Below are positions 34,796-42,742 of a stretch of 64,000 nucleotides of DNA, one piece after another. The DNA comes from Planctellipticum variicoloris (GTDB lineage: Bacteria; Planctomycetota; Planctomycetia; Planctomycetales; Planctomycetaceae), in contig NZ_CP130886.1 in NCBI RefSeq assembly GCF_030622045.1, forward strand, positions 1,178,001 through 1,242,000, in the 5' to 3' direction. Within the stretch, counting starts at the first letter, position 1. Each line of letters opens with the position of its first letter. The position numbers and the translations under genes were made by a program. Under the pieces are notes generated by a model. It searched no databases and was not told the origin of the DNA. It was given only the letters and a program-made list of their open reading frames with translations.

Positions 34796-35645
34796 CTACA
34801 GGCCCTTCTTCCAGCGCGGCTGCGGCCCGCAACGCGGTCTCGGCGCAGCCTCAGCGGGGCTCGGAGCCGCCACGGCGGACGGATCCGGCGGCTGGTGGGA
34901 CGAAGTAAGTGCGGAGCGGCGGATCCGGACAGCCGTCCGTCTCCCACCGGGCTGCCCGACTGGCAGCGAGCCGTCAGCCATGCGGCGCCGCACGTTCGAC
35001 AGCGACGGCAGAATGCGTCGACAATCTGAGCGACAGGATCGGATTCGGGATCACGCATCGCGTTCGGGGAGTAACTACCGGCCTGCGCCCGCAGCGCAAT
35101 GCCGACAGGAACGGCTCGACCATCCTGACCAAGGTCAGAGAATTTCTGCCAGAACTCACGGAGCTCGTTCAGAAAGTCTGGGTTCGTCAACAGCCAGCCG
35201 AGATAGCCGTGCTGTGCGATTCTTTGCAGCGTGAATCGCCGTTTCGCGATGGGGACCACATCATCAACTCGGATTTTCGCCCGCCGACACTCCTCCAGAT
35301 AGCCTTGCACCGCGGGTAACTGGTCATCCAAGGGGCGGGCGGACGCACAAGCCCGTCGACGATCGGTACTCCGTCGGCAAAGCCGACGCAGCCATCAACG
35401 GATTCCGCAAACTCAGAGAGCGCCCTGTCGACAGATGCAATCTCCTGGTCCAACTGGGTAATCTTCACCGCCCCTTTGAAGCCCTTCCACAACTCAAGCG
35501 GCACCGCGTAGAACCGGCGGCCAGCCACCAGCCGATGACGGCGAAGATCGTCCGGGAGATCGACTCCCTGCAGCACCGAGCATGTGAACTCGGAGCTGGA
35601 TGGCGCTTCGGGAGCGGTCAGCGTCGAGGAGCCGTCGCTGGACAT
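34796..35645 (-). pseudogene. Frameshifted gene cotransferred with the dead recombinase
   Basis: Reading from 35645, MSSDGSSTLTAPEAPSSSEF leads into LELWKGFKGAVKITQLDQEI and breaks after IVDGLVRPP near 35330, in a G-rich run. The next frame continues with LPAVQGYLEECRRAKIRVDD and NPDFLNELREFWQKFSDLGQ; a second shift near 34990 may restore a third frame ending PRPRCGPQPRWKKGL. The pieces read naturally only when joined. No family recognised. It ends 28 bp before the recombinase start, suggesting the two were one operon in the lost element. Confidence 0.45.
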
Positions 35646-35926
35646 GGAACGCTGCTCCGCCCGGTCCTGTCGCCGCCTTCCAGCACCGAATTCCGACGGC
35701 TACAGATCTCCTCATGAATATATGACGCAGAAACGGCCGGGATTTAGCGATTCGAGCCGTCTTGGGCCGACTTTGACTGCATCGGCATGACGAATCGGCA
35801 CGCCCGCTTCGCAACATTTGCTTGCGTCGGGGTGGTGTACGCGACTACCGTCGGACACGTTCTGTACCCCCGGGCACGCTATTCTGCGGCCCTGCGTATT
35901 GCATCGCACTCGGGAACCCGGTCACG

Positions 35927-36955
35927 ATGTCCGACTCCGCACAACTCATCCGCCAGTGGACGCTCCTCCGCTCGCTCTCCGCACGACGGCACGGAGCGAC
36001 GCTCAAGGAGCTGGCCGCCGACGCCGGCGTTTCCCAGAAAACCATCCTCCGCGATCTCAAACTCCTGCGACTGCTCGCCTTCCCCATCGATGAAACCGTC
36101 GGCGAGTTCGGTCGCAAGCACTGGCGGATGACCGATGCCGGCGGGCTGCCAAGCCTCAATTTCACTCTCGAGGAAGCCGCGGCCCTCTACCTCGGCCGCC
36201 AGTATCTCGAAGGTCTGGCCGGGACGCTCTTCTGGTCCGGGGCGCAGAGCGCCTTCAGCAAGATCAAGTCGGCCCTGGGGGACGCCGCCCTTCGGCACAT
36301 CACGAAACTGGCGACGCGGTTCTACCTGCAGTCGCATCGCTTGACTGACTACACCGGCCGGGCCGAGCTGATTGACCGGCTGATGATGGCCATTGAGGAT
36401 CGGAAACTCACGGTTCTGACGTACCAGTCGCTTCGCAGCACGGAGCCGGTGACGTATTTCGATATCCACCCGTACGCGATGGTCCACTACCGGGCGGCCC
36501 TGTACCTCATCGCCTGGTCGAGGGACCACGGCGAAATCCGTACGTTCAAAGTTGACCGGGTCTCCGACGTCGAAGTGCAGGGTCTGCAGTTCGAGCGGCC
36601 CGGCGACTTCGAACCGGCGAAGTTTCTGCAGCATGCGTTTGGCATCTTTGCGGGGGACGGGCCGCCGCGAACGGTTCGGATCCGCTTCGCCGCCCCGGTC
36701 GTCCGGCTGCTGGAGGAAAAGACGTTTCATCCGAGCCAGACCCTCAATCGCCAGCGCGACGGCTCCGTGATTGCGACGTACGAACTGGGGACGTTCGAGG
36801 AATTCACGTCATGGGTGCTGAGCTTCGGCCCGCAGGCGGAGGTGCTCGAACCGGCGGAACTGCGGGAGCAGGTGGGGCGGATGCTGGTGGAGGCGAGCGG
36901 GCTGTATGAGCCGGAACGGCCCGAGCGGGTGAAGCGCGGGAGGGGGAAGGGATGA
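35927..36955 (+). CDS. WYL-domain transcriptional regulator next to the CRISPR locus
   Basis: 342 residues from the ATG at 35927. The N-terminal HTH (LIRQWTLLRSLSARRHGATL then KELAADAGVSQKTILRDLKL) is a DeoR-like winged helix. The middle holds the WYL domain (DRKLTVLTYQSLRSTEPVTY, then the IHPYAMVHYRAALYLIAWSR core where family members carry W-Y-L, and EIRTFKVDRVSDVEV). A C-terminal WCX-like part follows (FHPSQTLNRQRDGSVIATYE). WYL proteins sense nucleic-acid ligands and control CRISPR and phage-defence loci. The gene runs toward cas3, about 900 bp away, so it may regulate the cas genes or the degenerate repeat unit between them. Confidence 0.85.
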   Translation: MSDSAQLIRQWTLLRSLSARRHGATLKELAADAGVSQKTILRDLKLLRLLAFPIDETVGEFGRKHWRMTDAGGLPSLNFTLEEAAALYLGRQYLEGLAGTLFWSGAQSAFSKIKSALGDAALRHITKLATRFYLQSHRLTDYTGRAELIDRLMMAIEDRKLTVLTYQSLRSTEPVTYFDIHPYAMVHYRAALYLIAWSRDHGEIRTFKVDRVSDVEVQGLQFERPGDFEPAKFLQHAFGIFAGDGPPRTVRIRFAAPVVRLLEEKTFHPSQTLNRQRDGSVIATYELGTFEEFTSWVLSFGPQAEVLEPAELREQVGRMLVEASGLYEPERPERVKRGRGKG

Positions 36956-37588
36956 ACGGTTCCTGGGGCCTGGATGTTACGCAACATATTTTGCAGTAGT
37001 GGGTTGCGAATCTGAGGCGAGGTGAGTCGCGTGGGCTCGAAAATTTCCAGGAGGGGGGATTTTGGGTTTTTGGGTGGCGGGAACATCGTTGTCGGCATCG
37101 GCAGTCACAACATCATCGTCAGCGGTGGTGGTGTCCGGGCGGGGCGGTGGTGGTCGGGGGATGGGGGGAGGGATTGGCTCATTGTTCGCGCTGCGGCGCT
37201 CTCTTCAATAAGAGGGACTTTGTTGCGCGGAATTCACAGAGGCGGGTATCGGGAATCGGGGATCGGGTATCGCAGAGAAATACATCGGGGGATGAAGATA
37301 TGGACGCTCGAACGAAACGGGGGCTCCGGGATGGCGGTTTTGTCGACGAATTCTTCGGCCGAAGTGCGATTGATGCTGCGGTTTGCGGGGCGCTGTTTGC
37401 GGCCGGGCCAGATCACTCCCGACGCCGTCTGCTGCGATCCGCCGGTCGAACTTCCTCCGGGCGGGGGGGAAGTGCTGATGACGGTCGACGGCCAGGCACG
37501 GACCTGGGCGGTCCTGCTGCCGGTCGGCAGCAAAGTCGATCTGCCGCGCACGCCGATCCGCCGGCTCCTCAACCCGTTGCGTCGTCAC
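36956..37588. other. G-rich noncoding stretch between the WYL gene and the repeat-like RNA unit
   Basis: No gene is supported here; the open frames are Gly/Arg-rich products of G-rich DNA. 37053-37081 contains four runs of three or more G separated by 4-5 bases, a canonical G-quadruplex motif, and 37142-37176 is a second G-run cluster. Near 37250-37275 short imperfect copies of ATCGGGA/ATCGGGT occur. Confidence 0.5.
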
Positions 37589-37719
37589 TCTTCAATGGGG
37601 CCGCCCCTGGATGGGGCGGAAGTGGGTTTCGGAAGCCGCAGGAAACCCCGCTCAAAGCAATTCTTCAATGGGGCCGGGGGCGCAAGGCCGACGCCTTCGT
37701 CCCGGAAATCAACTTCCAG
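37589..37719 (-). ncRNA. CreR/CreA-like degenerate CRISPR unit: two diverged repeats and one guide
   Basis: Read on the minus strand, 37697-37662 is a diverged repeat that keeps the 3' part of the array repeat (GGCCCCATTGAAG, the future crRNA 5' tag). 37661-37625 is a 37-base spacer. 37624-37589 is a second diverged repeat that keeps the hairpin through a compensatory pair change (CCGCCCC/GGGGCGG against CCGCGCC/GGCGCGG in the array). The 73-base pitch equals that of the array. The spacer starts ATTGCTTTGAGCGGGGTTT and matches 37762-37780 at 16 of 19 positions, mismatched at 6, 9 and 12. This fits CreR/CreA RNAs, known from other CRISPR subtypes, that lead the effector to a promoter without cutting because pairing is partial. 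Direct evidence is sequence only; expression is inferred. Confidence 0.78.
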
Positions 37720-37725
37720 CGTGCC

Positions 37726-37753
37726 AGCATACAGCGACTCTCCCGGCGTTCAA
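37726..37753 (-). promoter_or_regulatory. Promoter of the degenerate repeat RNA
   Basis: On the minus strand TTGAAC (37753-37748), 16 bases, then TATGCT (37731-37726). Transcription would start near 37719, about 22 nt before the first diverged repeat. Confidence 0.6.
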
Positions 37754-37758
37754 TCTCT

Positions 37759-37798
37759 TTCATTGCGTTAAGAGGGGTTTGGGGAGATGACAGAATTC
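37759..37798 (+). promoter_or_regulatory. Partial protospacer for the degenerate guide, with 5'-TTC motif, upstream of cas3
   Basis: TTC at 37759-37761 is followed by ATTGCGTTAAGAGGGGTTT, the partial match to the guide. Type I-G systems use a 5'-TTN motif, so TTC is acceptable. Pairing stops after position 19, which would favour binding without cleavage. The site ends about 11 bp before the -35 of the best cas promoter and overlaps a weaker one (TTAAGA/CAGAAT, 37768-37796). Confidence 0.72.
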
Positions 37799-37809
37799 TT
37801 GAAAAATGC

Positions 37810-37837
37810 TTGACACCACTTCAGATCACTGTACGGT
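37810..37837 (+). promoter_or_regulatory. Candidate cas operon promoter
   Basis: TTGACA at 37810-37815, 16 bp, TACGGT at 37832-37837. The -35 is consensus and the -10 weak. It would start transcription just before the cas3 start at 37853, or fit the alternative start at 37898. Confidence 0.55.
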
Positions 37838-37852
37838 GATTGCAACGCACGC

Positions 37853-40693
37853 ATGAGCATCCATTCCGCATCTGTTCGTTCGACGACGGGCCGCAAGATG
37901 ACCAAACCCAGCCAGCAGGTTGATTTCGATGGCGCCTTCAAGGCGCTCACCGGTCATTCACCGTTGTCGTGGCAGCGGAGGTTGTATCGGCACTGGTTCG
38001 CCGTCGAAAAATTCCCGGCCGTCTGTGATCTGCCAACAGGACTCGGTAAGACGATGGTGATGGCGATCTGGCTCATCGCCTGGGCAAACAACCTGAGGAT
38101 TCCCACGCGGCTGATCTACGTCGTCGATCGGAGAACCGTCGTCGATCAGGCCACCGACCTTGCAGAGATGCTGGTCAGGAACTGGAAAAACACGAACTTT
38201 GGCGGCGAACCACCCGCCATCTCCACACTTCGCGGCCAACTCGCCGACAATCGCGAATGGTCGCGCGATCCTTCCAGGCCCGCAATCATCATCGGTACGG
38301 TCGATCTCATCGGCTCGGCGCTGCTGTTCTCCGGCTATCGCTCCAGTTACAAACGCCGACCGCTCGAAGCGGGCTTGCTCGGGCAGGATTCTCTGCTGGT
38401 TCTGGACGAGGCTCATCTGTCCAAACCTTTCGAGAAGCTTGCCTGCGCCATTGGCGATGATGGCCCATTCCAGAAAAGTCGCGACAAGCGATTACAAGGC
38501 TCGCCGATGCGAGTTATTCGCATGTCTGCGACGACCTCATCCGATCCAACAGTCAACGTGTTTCGACTCGAAGGTGATTTTGAGCGCCGAACCGAGGACT
38601 TTGTCGACGATACGGTTTTTAACCGGTACGAGGCCACGAAGGTCCTGACGATTACGACACTTGGCCAGAAGGAAAAATTGACCGATAGAATCGCCCGCGA
38701 AGCCGTCGCTTTGGCAGAAGACAACTCGCTTCGTGGCAAACGCATCGTTGTTTTTGTTCGAAAGCCGGATGATGCAAAGAGTATTGCCATCGCGATTCGC
38801 GGGCAGGTTGTCGAAGTCATTGATGAGGCCGGCCAGAAGTCCAAAAGGATCAAGAGCACACCATACGCGAATTCGGTTGCAGTCCTCACCGGCACGATGC
38901 GCGGGTTGGAGCGCGATGAACTCGTCGATCTTGAGAAACCTCTTGGCGAAGGCGACCACGAACGCCGGGTGATGCAACGGTTTCTCAAACCCGATAATGA
39001 TCCTTCACTTGGGAGTTGCTTCCTCATCTCTACCAGCGCCGGCGAAGTCGGCTTCGATCTCAACGCAGACCATCTCGTGGGTGACGAGGCGCCGCTGGAT
39101 TCCTGGATTCAGCGCCTGGGCCGGGTGAATCGTCGCGGTAACGGCAAGGCAACGGTAGTGCTGGTCAGAAGGAAGGAACCTGCCGACAAGTCAGAGTTCG
39201 ACAAGGCGTGTTCGGCCACGTCGAATCTACTCACGAATGGTATGGACGTCAGCCCCAAGGCGTTGAAAGTATTCAAGAATTCGCTCCAGCGGGAGCAGAT
39301 CGAACGGGCGTCCTCTCCAAAACTAGCAACGGTCGACCTGACCGATGTTCTTCTCGATGCGTGGAGCATGACCAGCATCACGGACCGCATGCCGGGCCGC
39401 CCCGATGTCGGTCCATGGCTGCGTGGCATTGCCGAGTGGGAACCACCACGAACGGAGATCGCCTGGCGGGCCGAACTCGATCTCGACGGCTTTGCCGACC
39501 TGGGTGATTACGACATTGAAGAATGGTTCGACACCCACCGCATCCTCACTCACGAATCGCTCGGTGCGAACACTGGCGATGTAGCCAGTTGGCTCAAGGC
39601 ACGGTGGGATGGATTTTCCGAAATGCAGCAAGAAGAGATCGGAAAACGGCCGGTGATCATCGATCGTGCGGGAATGGAAATCCTCCCGTTGGGCGAAGTC
39701 GTCAATCGCTTGTCACGCAAGACCGCCGATGCCGATGCGTTCTTGCGGGGAGCGGAAATCATTGTTCCTGCGTCCTTCGGCGGCATTCGTCGTGGAGTTG
39801 GTTTACTCGATTTCACCGAACCAAAGCTCAATAGAGGCGACGAAGCGAAGCCGCCTGAAGAAGCCCCGTCGATTCTCAATGATCAGACGGACGCAATCGA
39901 CGTTGCCGACGTAGGGGGGGGACGCTATCGCGAGAAGCTCGTAAAACTCGAAGGAGGCGAGCCGGAAACGACCCCGCTCATCCCTGGAGCGGTTAATCCG
40001 ACGGGACTCGCTCGCTACGCTCTCGAACTTGAATCCGATGACGAGAAGACTGTCCGTCTTGTCAGCTACGTTCCGCGACGAGAGCGACCCGAAACAGGCC
40101 AGAAACCGCAAACTCTCAAACAGCATGTGTCTACCGTCCGCAAGGTCGTAGACGACATCGTTTCCCGCTTGGCGATTCCCAGTGCGATCGTACAGGCCTC
40201 CCAATTTGCTGCCGATTGGCACGACCACGGAAAAGCCCGAGAACGATGGCAGCGCCTGCTCGTTCTCCAGGGAGATTTCGCCAGACCGGATGAACCGATG
40301 GGCAAGTCCGGCGGCGAAATGAAACGTGACTCACGGGGCTATCGCCACGAATTCGCCTCGCTCCGCGAGTTCACCGACGCATTCAACGGTGGGAACCTGC
40401 TCGATACTTCCGGCGATCCAGTCAATCAGGACGTCTTCGATCTGGCCGCGCACCTGATCGCCGTCCATCACGGTCGCGGACGGCCGCATTTTCCAAAAGG
40501 CGGTTTTGATCCCGATTGCGAAGCTCGTTCGAATGAAATTCATACGGAGGCCATTCGCCGTTTCGCGCGGCTTCAGCGGAGGTACGGCTGGTGGCGTCTG
40601 GCGTGGCTTGAAAACCTGCTGCGATGCGCCGACGCCTTGGCGAGTGCGAATGTTAACAGCACCGAAAGCGACGAAACGGAGCGAGGCGAATAA
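37853..40693 (+). CDS. cas3: Cas3 helicase-nuclease, type I-G form with C-terminal HD domain
   Basis: 946 residues. The SF2 helicase comes first: LPTGLGKTMVMAIWL (motif I, about 60-74), VDRRTVVDQATDLAE (Ia region), LLVLDEAHLSK (DEAH, about 182-192), RMSATT (motif III) and RLGRVNRRGNG (motif VI, about 422-432). The HD nuclease is C-terminal: FAADWHDHGKARERWQ (about 784-800) with the His-Asp pair, then HEFASLREF and HLIAVHHGRGRPHF. Helicase-then-HD order is characteristic of I-G (I-U) Cas3. The enzyme unwinds and degrades DNA at R-loops made by the effector complex. The start at 37853 is the farthest upstream; MTKPSQQVDF at 37898 is an alternative. Its stop overlaps the csb3 start by one base. 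Confidence 0.95.
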   Translation: MSIHSASVRSTTGRKMTKPSQQVDFDGAFKALTGHSPLSWQRRLYRHWFAVEKFPAVCDLPTGLGKTMVMAIWLIAWANNLRIPTRLIYVVDRRTVVDQATDLAEMLVRNWKNTNFGGEPPAISTLRGQLADNREWSRDPSRPAIIIGTVDLIGSALLFSGYRSSYKRRPLEAGLLGQDSLLVLDEAHLSKPFEKLACAIGDDGPFQKSRDKRLQGSPMRVIRMSATTSSDPTVNVFRLEGDFERRTEDFVDDTVFNRYEATKVLTITTLGQKEKLTDRIAREAVALAEDNSLRGKRIVVFVRKPDDAKSIAIAIRGQVVEVIDEAGQKSKRIKSTPYANSVAVLTGTMRGLERDELVDLEKPLGEGDHERRVMQRFLKPDNDPSLGSCFLISTSAGEVGFDLNADHLVGDEAPLDSWIQRLGRVNRRGNGKATVVLVRRKEPADKSEFDKACSATSNLLTNGMDVSPKALKVFKNSLQREQIERASSPKLATVDLTDVLLDAWSMTSITDRMPGRPDVGPWLRGIAEWEPPRTEIAWRAELDLDGFADLGDYDIEEWFDTHRILTHESLGANTGDVASWLKARWDGFSEMQQEEIGKRPVIIDRAGMEILPLGEVVNRLSRKTADADAFLRGAEIIVPASFGGIRRGVGLLDFTEPKLNRGDEAKPPEEAPSILNDQTDAIDVADVGGGRYREKLVKLEGGEPETTPLIPGAVNPTGLARYALELESDDEKTVRLVSYVPRRERPETGQKPQTLKQHVSTVRKVVDDIVSRLAIPSAIVQASQFAADWHDHGKARERWQRLLVLQGDFARPDEPMGKSGGEMKRDSRGYRHEFASLREFTDAFNGGNLLDTSGDPVNQDVFDLAAHLIAVHHGRGRPHFPKGGFDPDCEARSNEIHTEAIRRFARLQRRYGWWRLAWLENLLRCADALASANVNSTESDETERGE

Positions 40694-41580
40694 TGAGCGA
40701 CAGGGAGAACGCCAATATCCAGATTCCAATCGACTTGACCAACCCCGGCCAGTTTTTTGCATGCTGTGGATTACTGGAGTTGGCTAGCCGTATTGACGCA
40801 AACGCACTGGGCTGGTTCGATGGCTCGAAATACTGCATTAGCACTTTTGCCGAGGATTTCCTCGACAAGTTCTTCAGTTGTACGGTCGACGTGGACTCGT
40901 CATATCAGTCAGCGAGTGCCGATGATGGCAAGGAAGAAGACACAGACGACAGCGACGATCATTACCGCGGGCGTGTTTTTCCGATGAAGCTTGGCCCTCC
41001 GTTTCATTTGCTGCTTAACTGGTGGACGGACAACGAAGCCCAGGGACAGAAGCTCAAACTCTGGACCGCAGGCCAGCGCGTAACCGACCTTTTGCTCGGA
41101 CACCACAAGAGGAAGAAGAAGAAAGTCAAGGGCAAGCCAGACGAAACCACAAAGTTGTACACGCCTTCAACGCGAGAGCATTTCGCCAACGTCGTCAAAC
41201 AGTATCCAGACGACTGGTTACGCAAGGCTGTCCCGATTGACTCACCCGCAGCATTTTCGTTCGACAGTCGCCTTTCACGCAATAACGCACTTGATATGGG
41301 GCACTTTACTCACGGCACGTTAGCTTTCTCGCCAGCGATTGATGTGCTGTGCCTCGTCGGCTTTCAGAGATTTCGTCCAGAGATGATCGAGGTGTGGAAC
41401 CGCAATCGCTACTGCACTTGGATCGAGCCTCTGCCGGTGCTTGTCGCTCCGATGGCTGCACTCGGTATGCTTCCGTCCTTCGTTGGTCAGTATTTTGAAT
41501 TCCCAATCAAAGCGCGTGATTCGCAAGGTCGTTTCAAGCTTTTCGGTCACGCACAACCCGCAAGGAAACCCAATGTCTGA
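40693..41580 (+). CDS. csb3: Csb3, Cas8-type large subunit of type I-G
   Basis: 295 residues. The start ANIQIPIDLTNPGQFFACCG followed by LLELASRIDA is the family hallmark (NPGQFFACCGLLELA). Later FDSRLSRNNALDMGHFTHGT and LCLVGFQRFRPEMI match the same family (GSU0052/Cas8u2-like). It would occupy the Cas8 position of the effector, recognising the TTN motif and recruiting Cas3, inferred from the subtype. A middle segment is acidic then basic (GKEEDTDDSDDHY; HHKRKKKKVKGK), which looks like a flexible insertion. Translation is coupled to cas3 (TAATG) and to the next gene (7-base overlap). Confidence 0.88.
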   Translation: MSDRENANIQIPIDLTNPGQFFACCGLLELASRIDANALGWFDGSKYCISTFAEDFLDKFFSCTVDVDSSYQSASADDGKEEDTDDSDDHYRGRVFPMKLGPPFHLLLNWWTDNEAQGQKLKLWTAGQRVTDLLLGHHKRKKKKVKGKPDETTKLYTPSTREHFANVVKQYPDDWLRKAVPIDSPAAFSFDSRLSRNNALDMGHFTHGTLAFSPAIDVLCLVGFQRFRPEMIEVWNRNRYCTWIEPLPVLVAPMAALGMLPSFVGQYFEFPIKARDSQGRFKLFGHAQPARKPNV

Positions 41581-42742
41581 ATTACTTGATTCTTACGATC
41601 ACCTTCTCAAAGACACCGGTCCGGCAGCCATCGTGCTCAAGCAATGGCTCAAGCCGGTCGGCGACCCGATCGTTTTCCCACCAACTTACGCCAACCCAAA
41701 AGAGAAGGATCCGCCTGTCTACAACATTGATCACTTTGGAGACACTACGTCTCTCGGAAAGCGGTTCGAGAGGTTCAAGAAGACGCATACATTCATGACT
41801 TCTGAGCGTGTCGAAGAAGGCAAGCTCCATTCCGTTTGCGTCATTGACAGCATTCCCTCGCAAGCGAATCGAATCGAGCCGGCATTTGCACGTTTGGTCG
41901 ACGACGAGGGAAACCAAGTCAAGCTCGTCCCGACAGTGAAAGTGAAGGCCAAGATCGACGACGAGGTACGTGAACTGGATCTGCTCATTGATGCAGGCCA
42001 TCGTATTGCCGATGCCATGCTTCGCTACACCTCCATCGCAGCCGACGTCAGTGCCGCAATTCTTGCCCGAAAGAAGCGCGACAAGCCCGACTCTAAGCCG
42101 CTCGCAAAACTTGCTCCGACATCGCTCATCTTCGGCATGTGGGATTCGCAGGCCACAGGCGTGAAAATTCCGCGACTCATCAATTCAATTATCCGCGCAT
42201 ACGACGTTCGCGAGTACCGTCGATCCTCGCAGTTCAATCCGGCCATGGATTTTGAGGCTGCCGGAGTGACCACAGACAAGGGCGACGTCCGATTATCTGA
42301 GGTCGGTATGGATGGTGCCCCATCCACGTTCCAACTCGGGGGAGTTGAGGCAATTGGTGGCATTTGCCGTGAGGCGTCTCTGAATCTCTGTACGTTACGG
42401 GACATCCAATCGACATCGGATGAGGAAACCCTGAAGCTCCAACGATACATCCTTGGCCTGAGCTTAGTTGCGATTACCTACCTTGATGGAAAGGTATTGA
42501 ACCTACGGCAGGGCTGTCAATTAGTCGGTGTTCCGGAGAAGCCCATGGAACGCAATGCGATTAACGCCGACGGAACGGAGGCGGCATTCGTGATCGATGC
42601 TACGGCTGCGTTGAAGTATGCCAGCATGGCTGCCGCCGATTTTGGTATCGGCCCAGATCGCATTGATATCGTGTTCGATGCGAAAGCCGCGAAGGCGGCG
42701 CGGAAGAAAGTAAAGCCAGCCAAAGAGGAGGACAACGCGTGA
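41573..42742 (+). CDS. csb1: Csb1, Cas7 backbone subunit of type I-G
   Basis: 389 residues from the ATG at 41573, with AAGGA upstream and a short overlap with csb3; the frame extends further but the extra 44 residues lie inside csb3. Features of the GSU0053/Csb1 family are FPPTYANPKEKDPPVYNIDH, SIPSQANRIEPAFARL near 105-120 and LIFGMWDSQATGVKIPRLIN near 190-210, ending in a Lys-rich tail. It is an RRM-fold Cas7 that forms the filament along crRNA, so it makes the every-sixth-base kink that leaves guide positions 6, 12 and so on unpaired. The stop overlaps the next start as GTGA. Confidence 0.92.
   Translation: MSELLDSYDHLLKDTGPAAIVLKQWLKPVGDPIVFPPTYANPKEKDPPVYNIDHFGDTTSLGKRFERFKKTHTFMTSERVEEGKLHSVCVIDSIPSQANRIEPAFARLVDDEGNQVKLVPTVKVKAKIDDEVRELDLLIDAGHRIADAMLRYTSIAADVSAAILARKKRDKPDSKPLAKLAPTSLIFGMWDSQATGVKIPRLINSIIRAYDVREYRRSSQFNPAMDFEAAGVTTDKGDVRLSEVGMDGAPSTFQLGGVEAIGGICREASLNLCTLRDIQSTSDEETLKLQRYILGLSLVAITYLDGKVLNLRQGCQLVGVPEKPMERNAINADGTEAAFVIDATAALKYASMAAADFGIGPDRIDIVFDAKAAKAARKKVKPAKEEDNA

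Noticed and set aside
37022-37839. Two overlapping plus-strand open frames of about 230-250 codons before cas3
   Set aside because: Gly/Arg-rich translations of G-rich DNA that run through the diverged repeats and the cas promoter; no ribosome site or motif.
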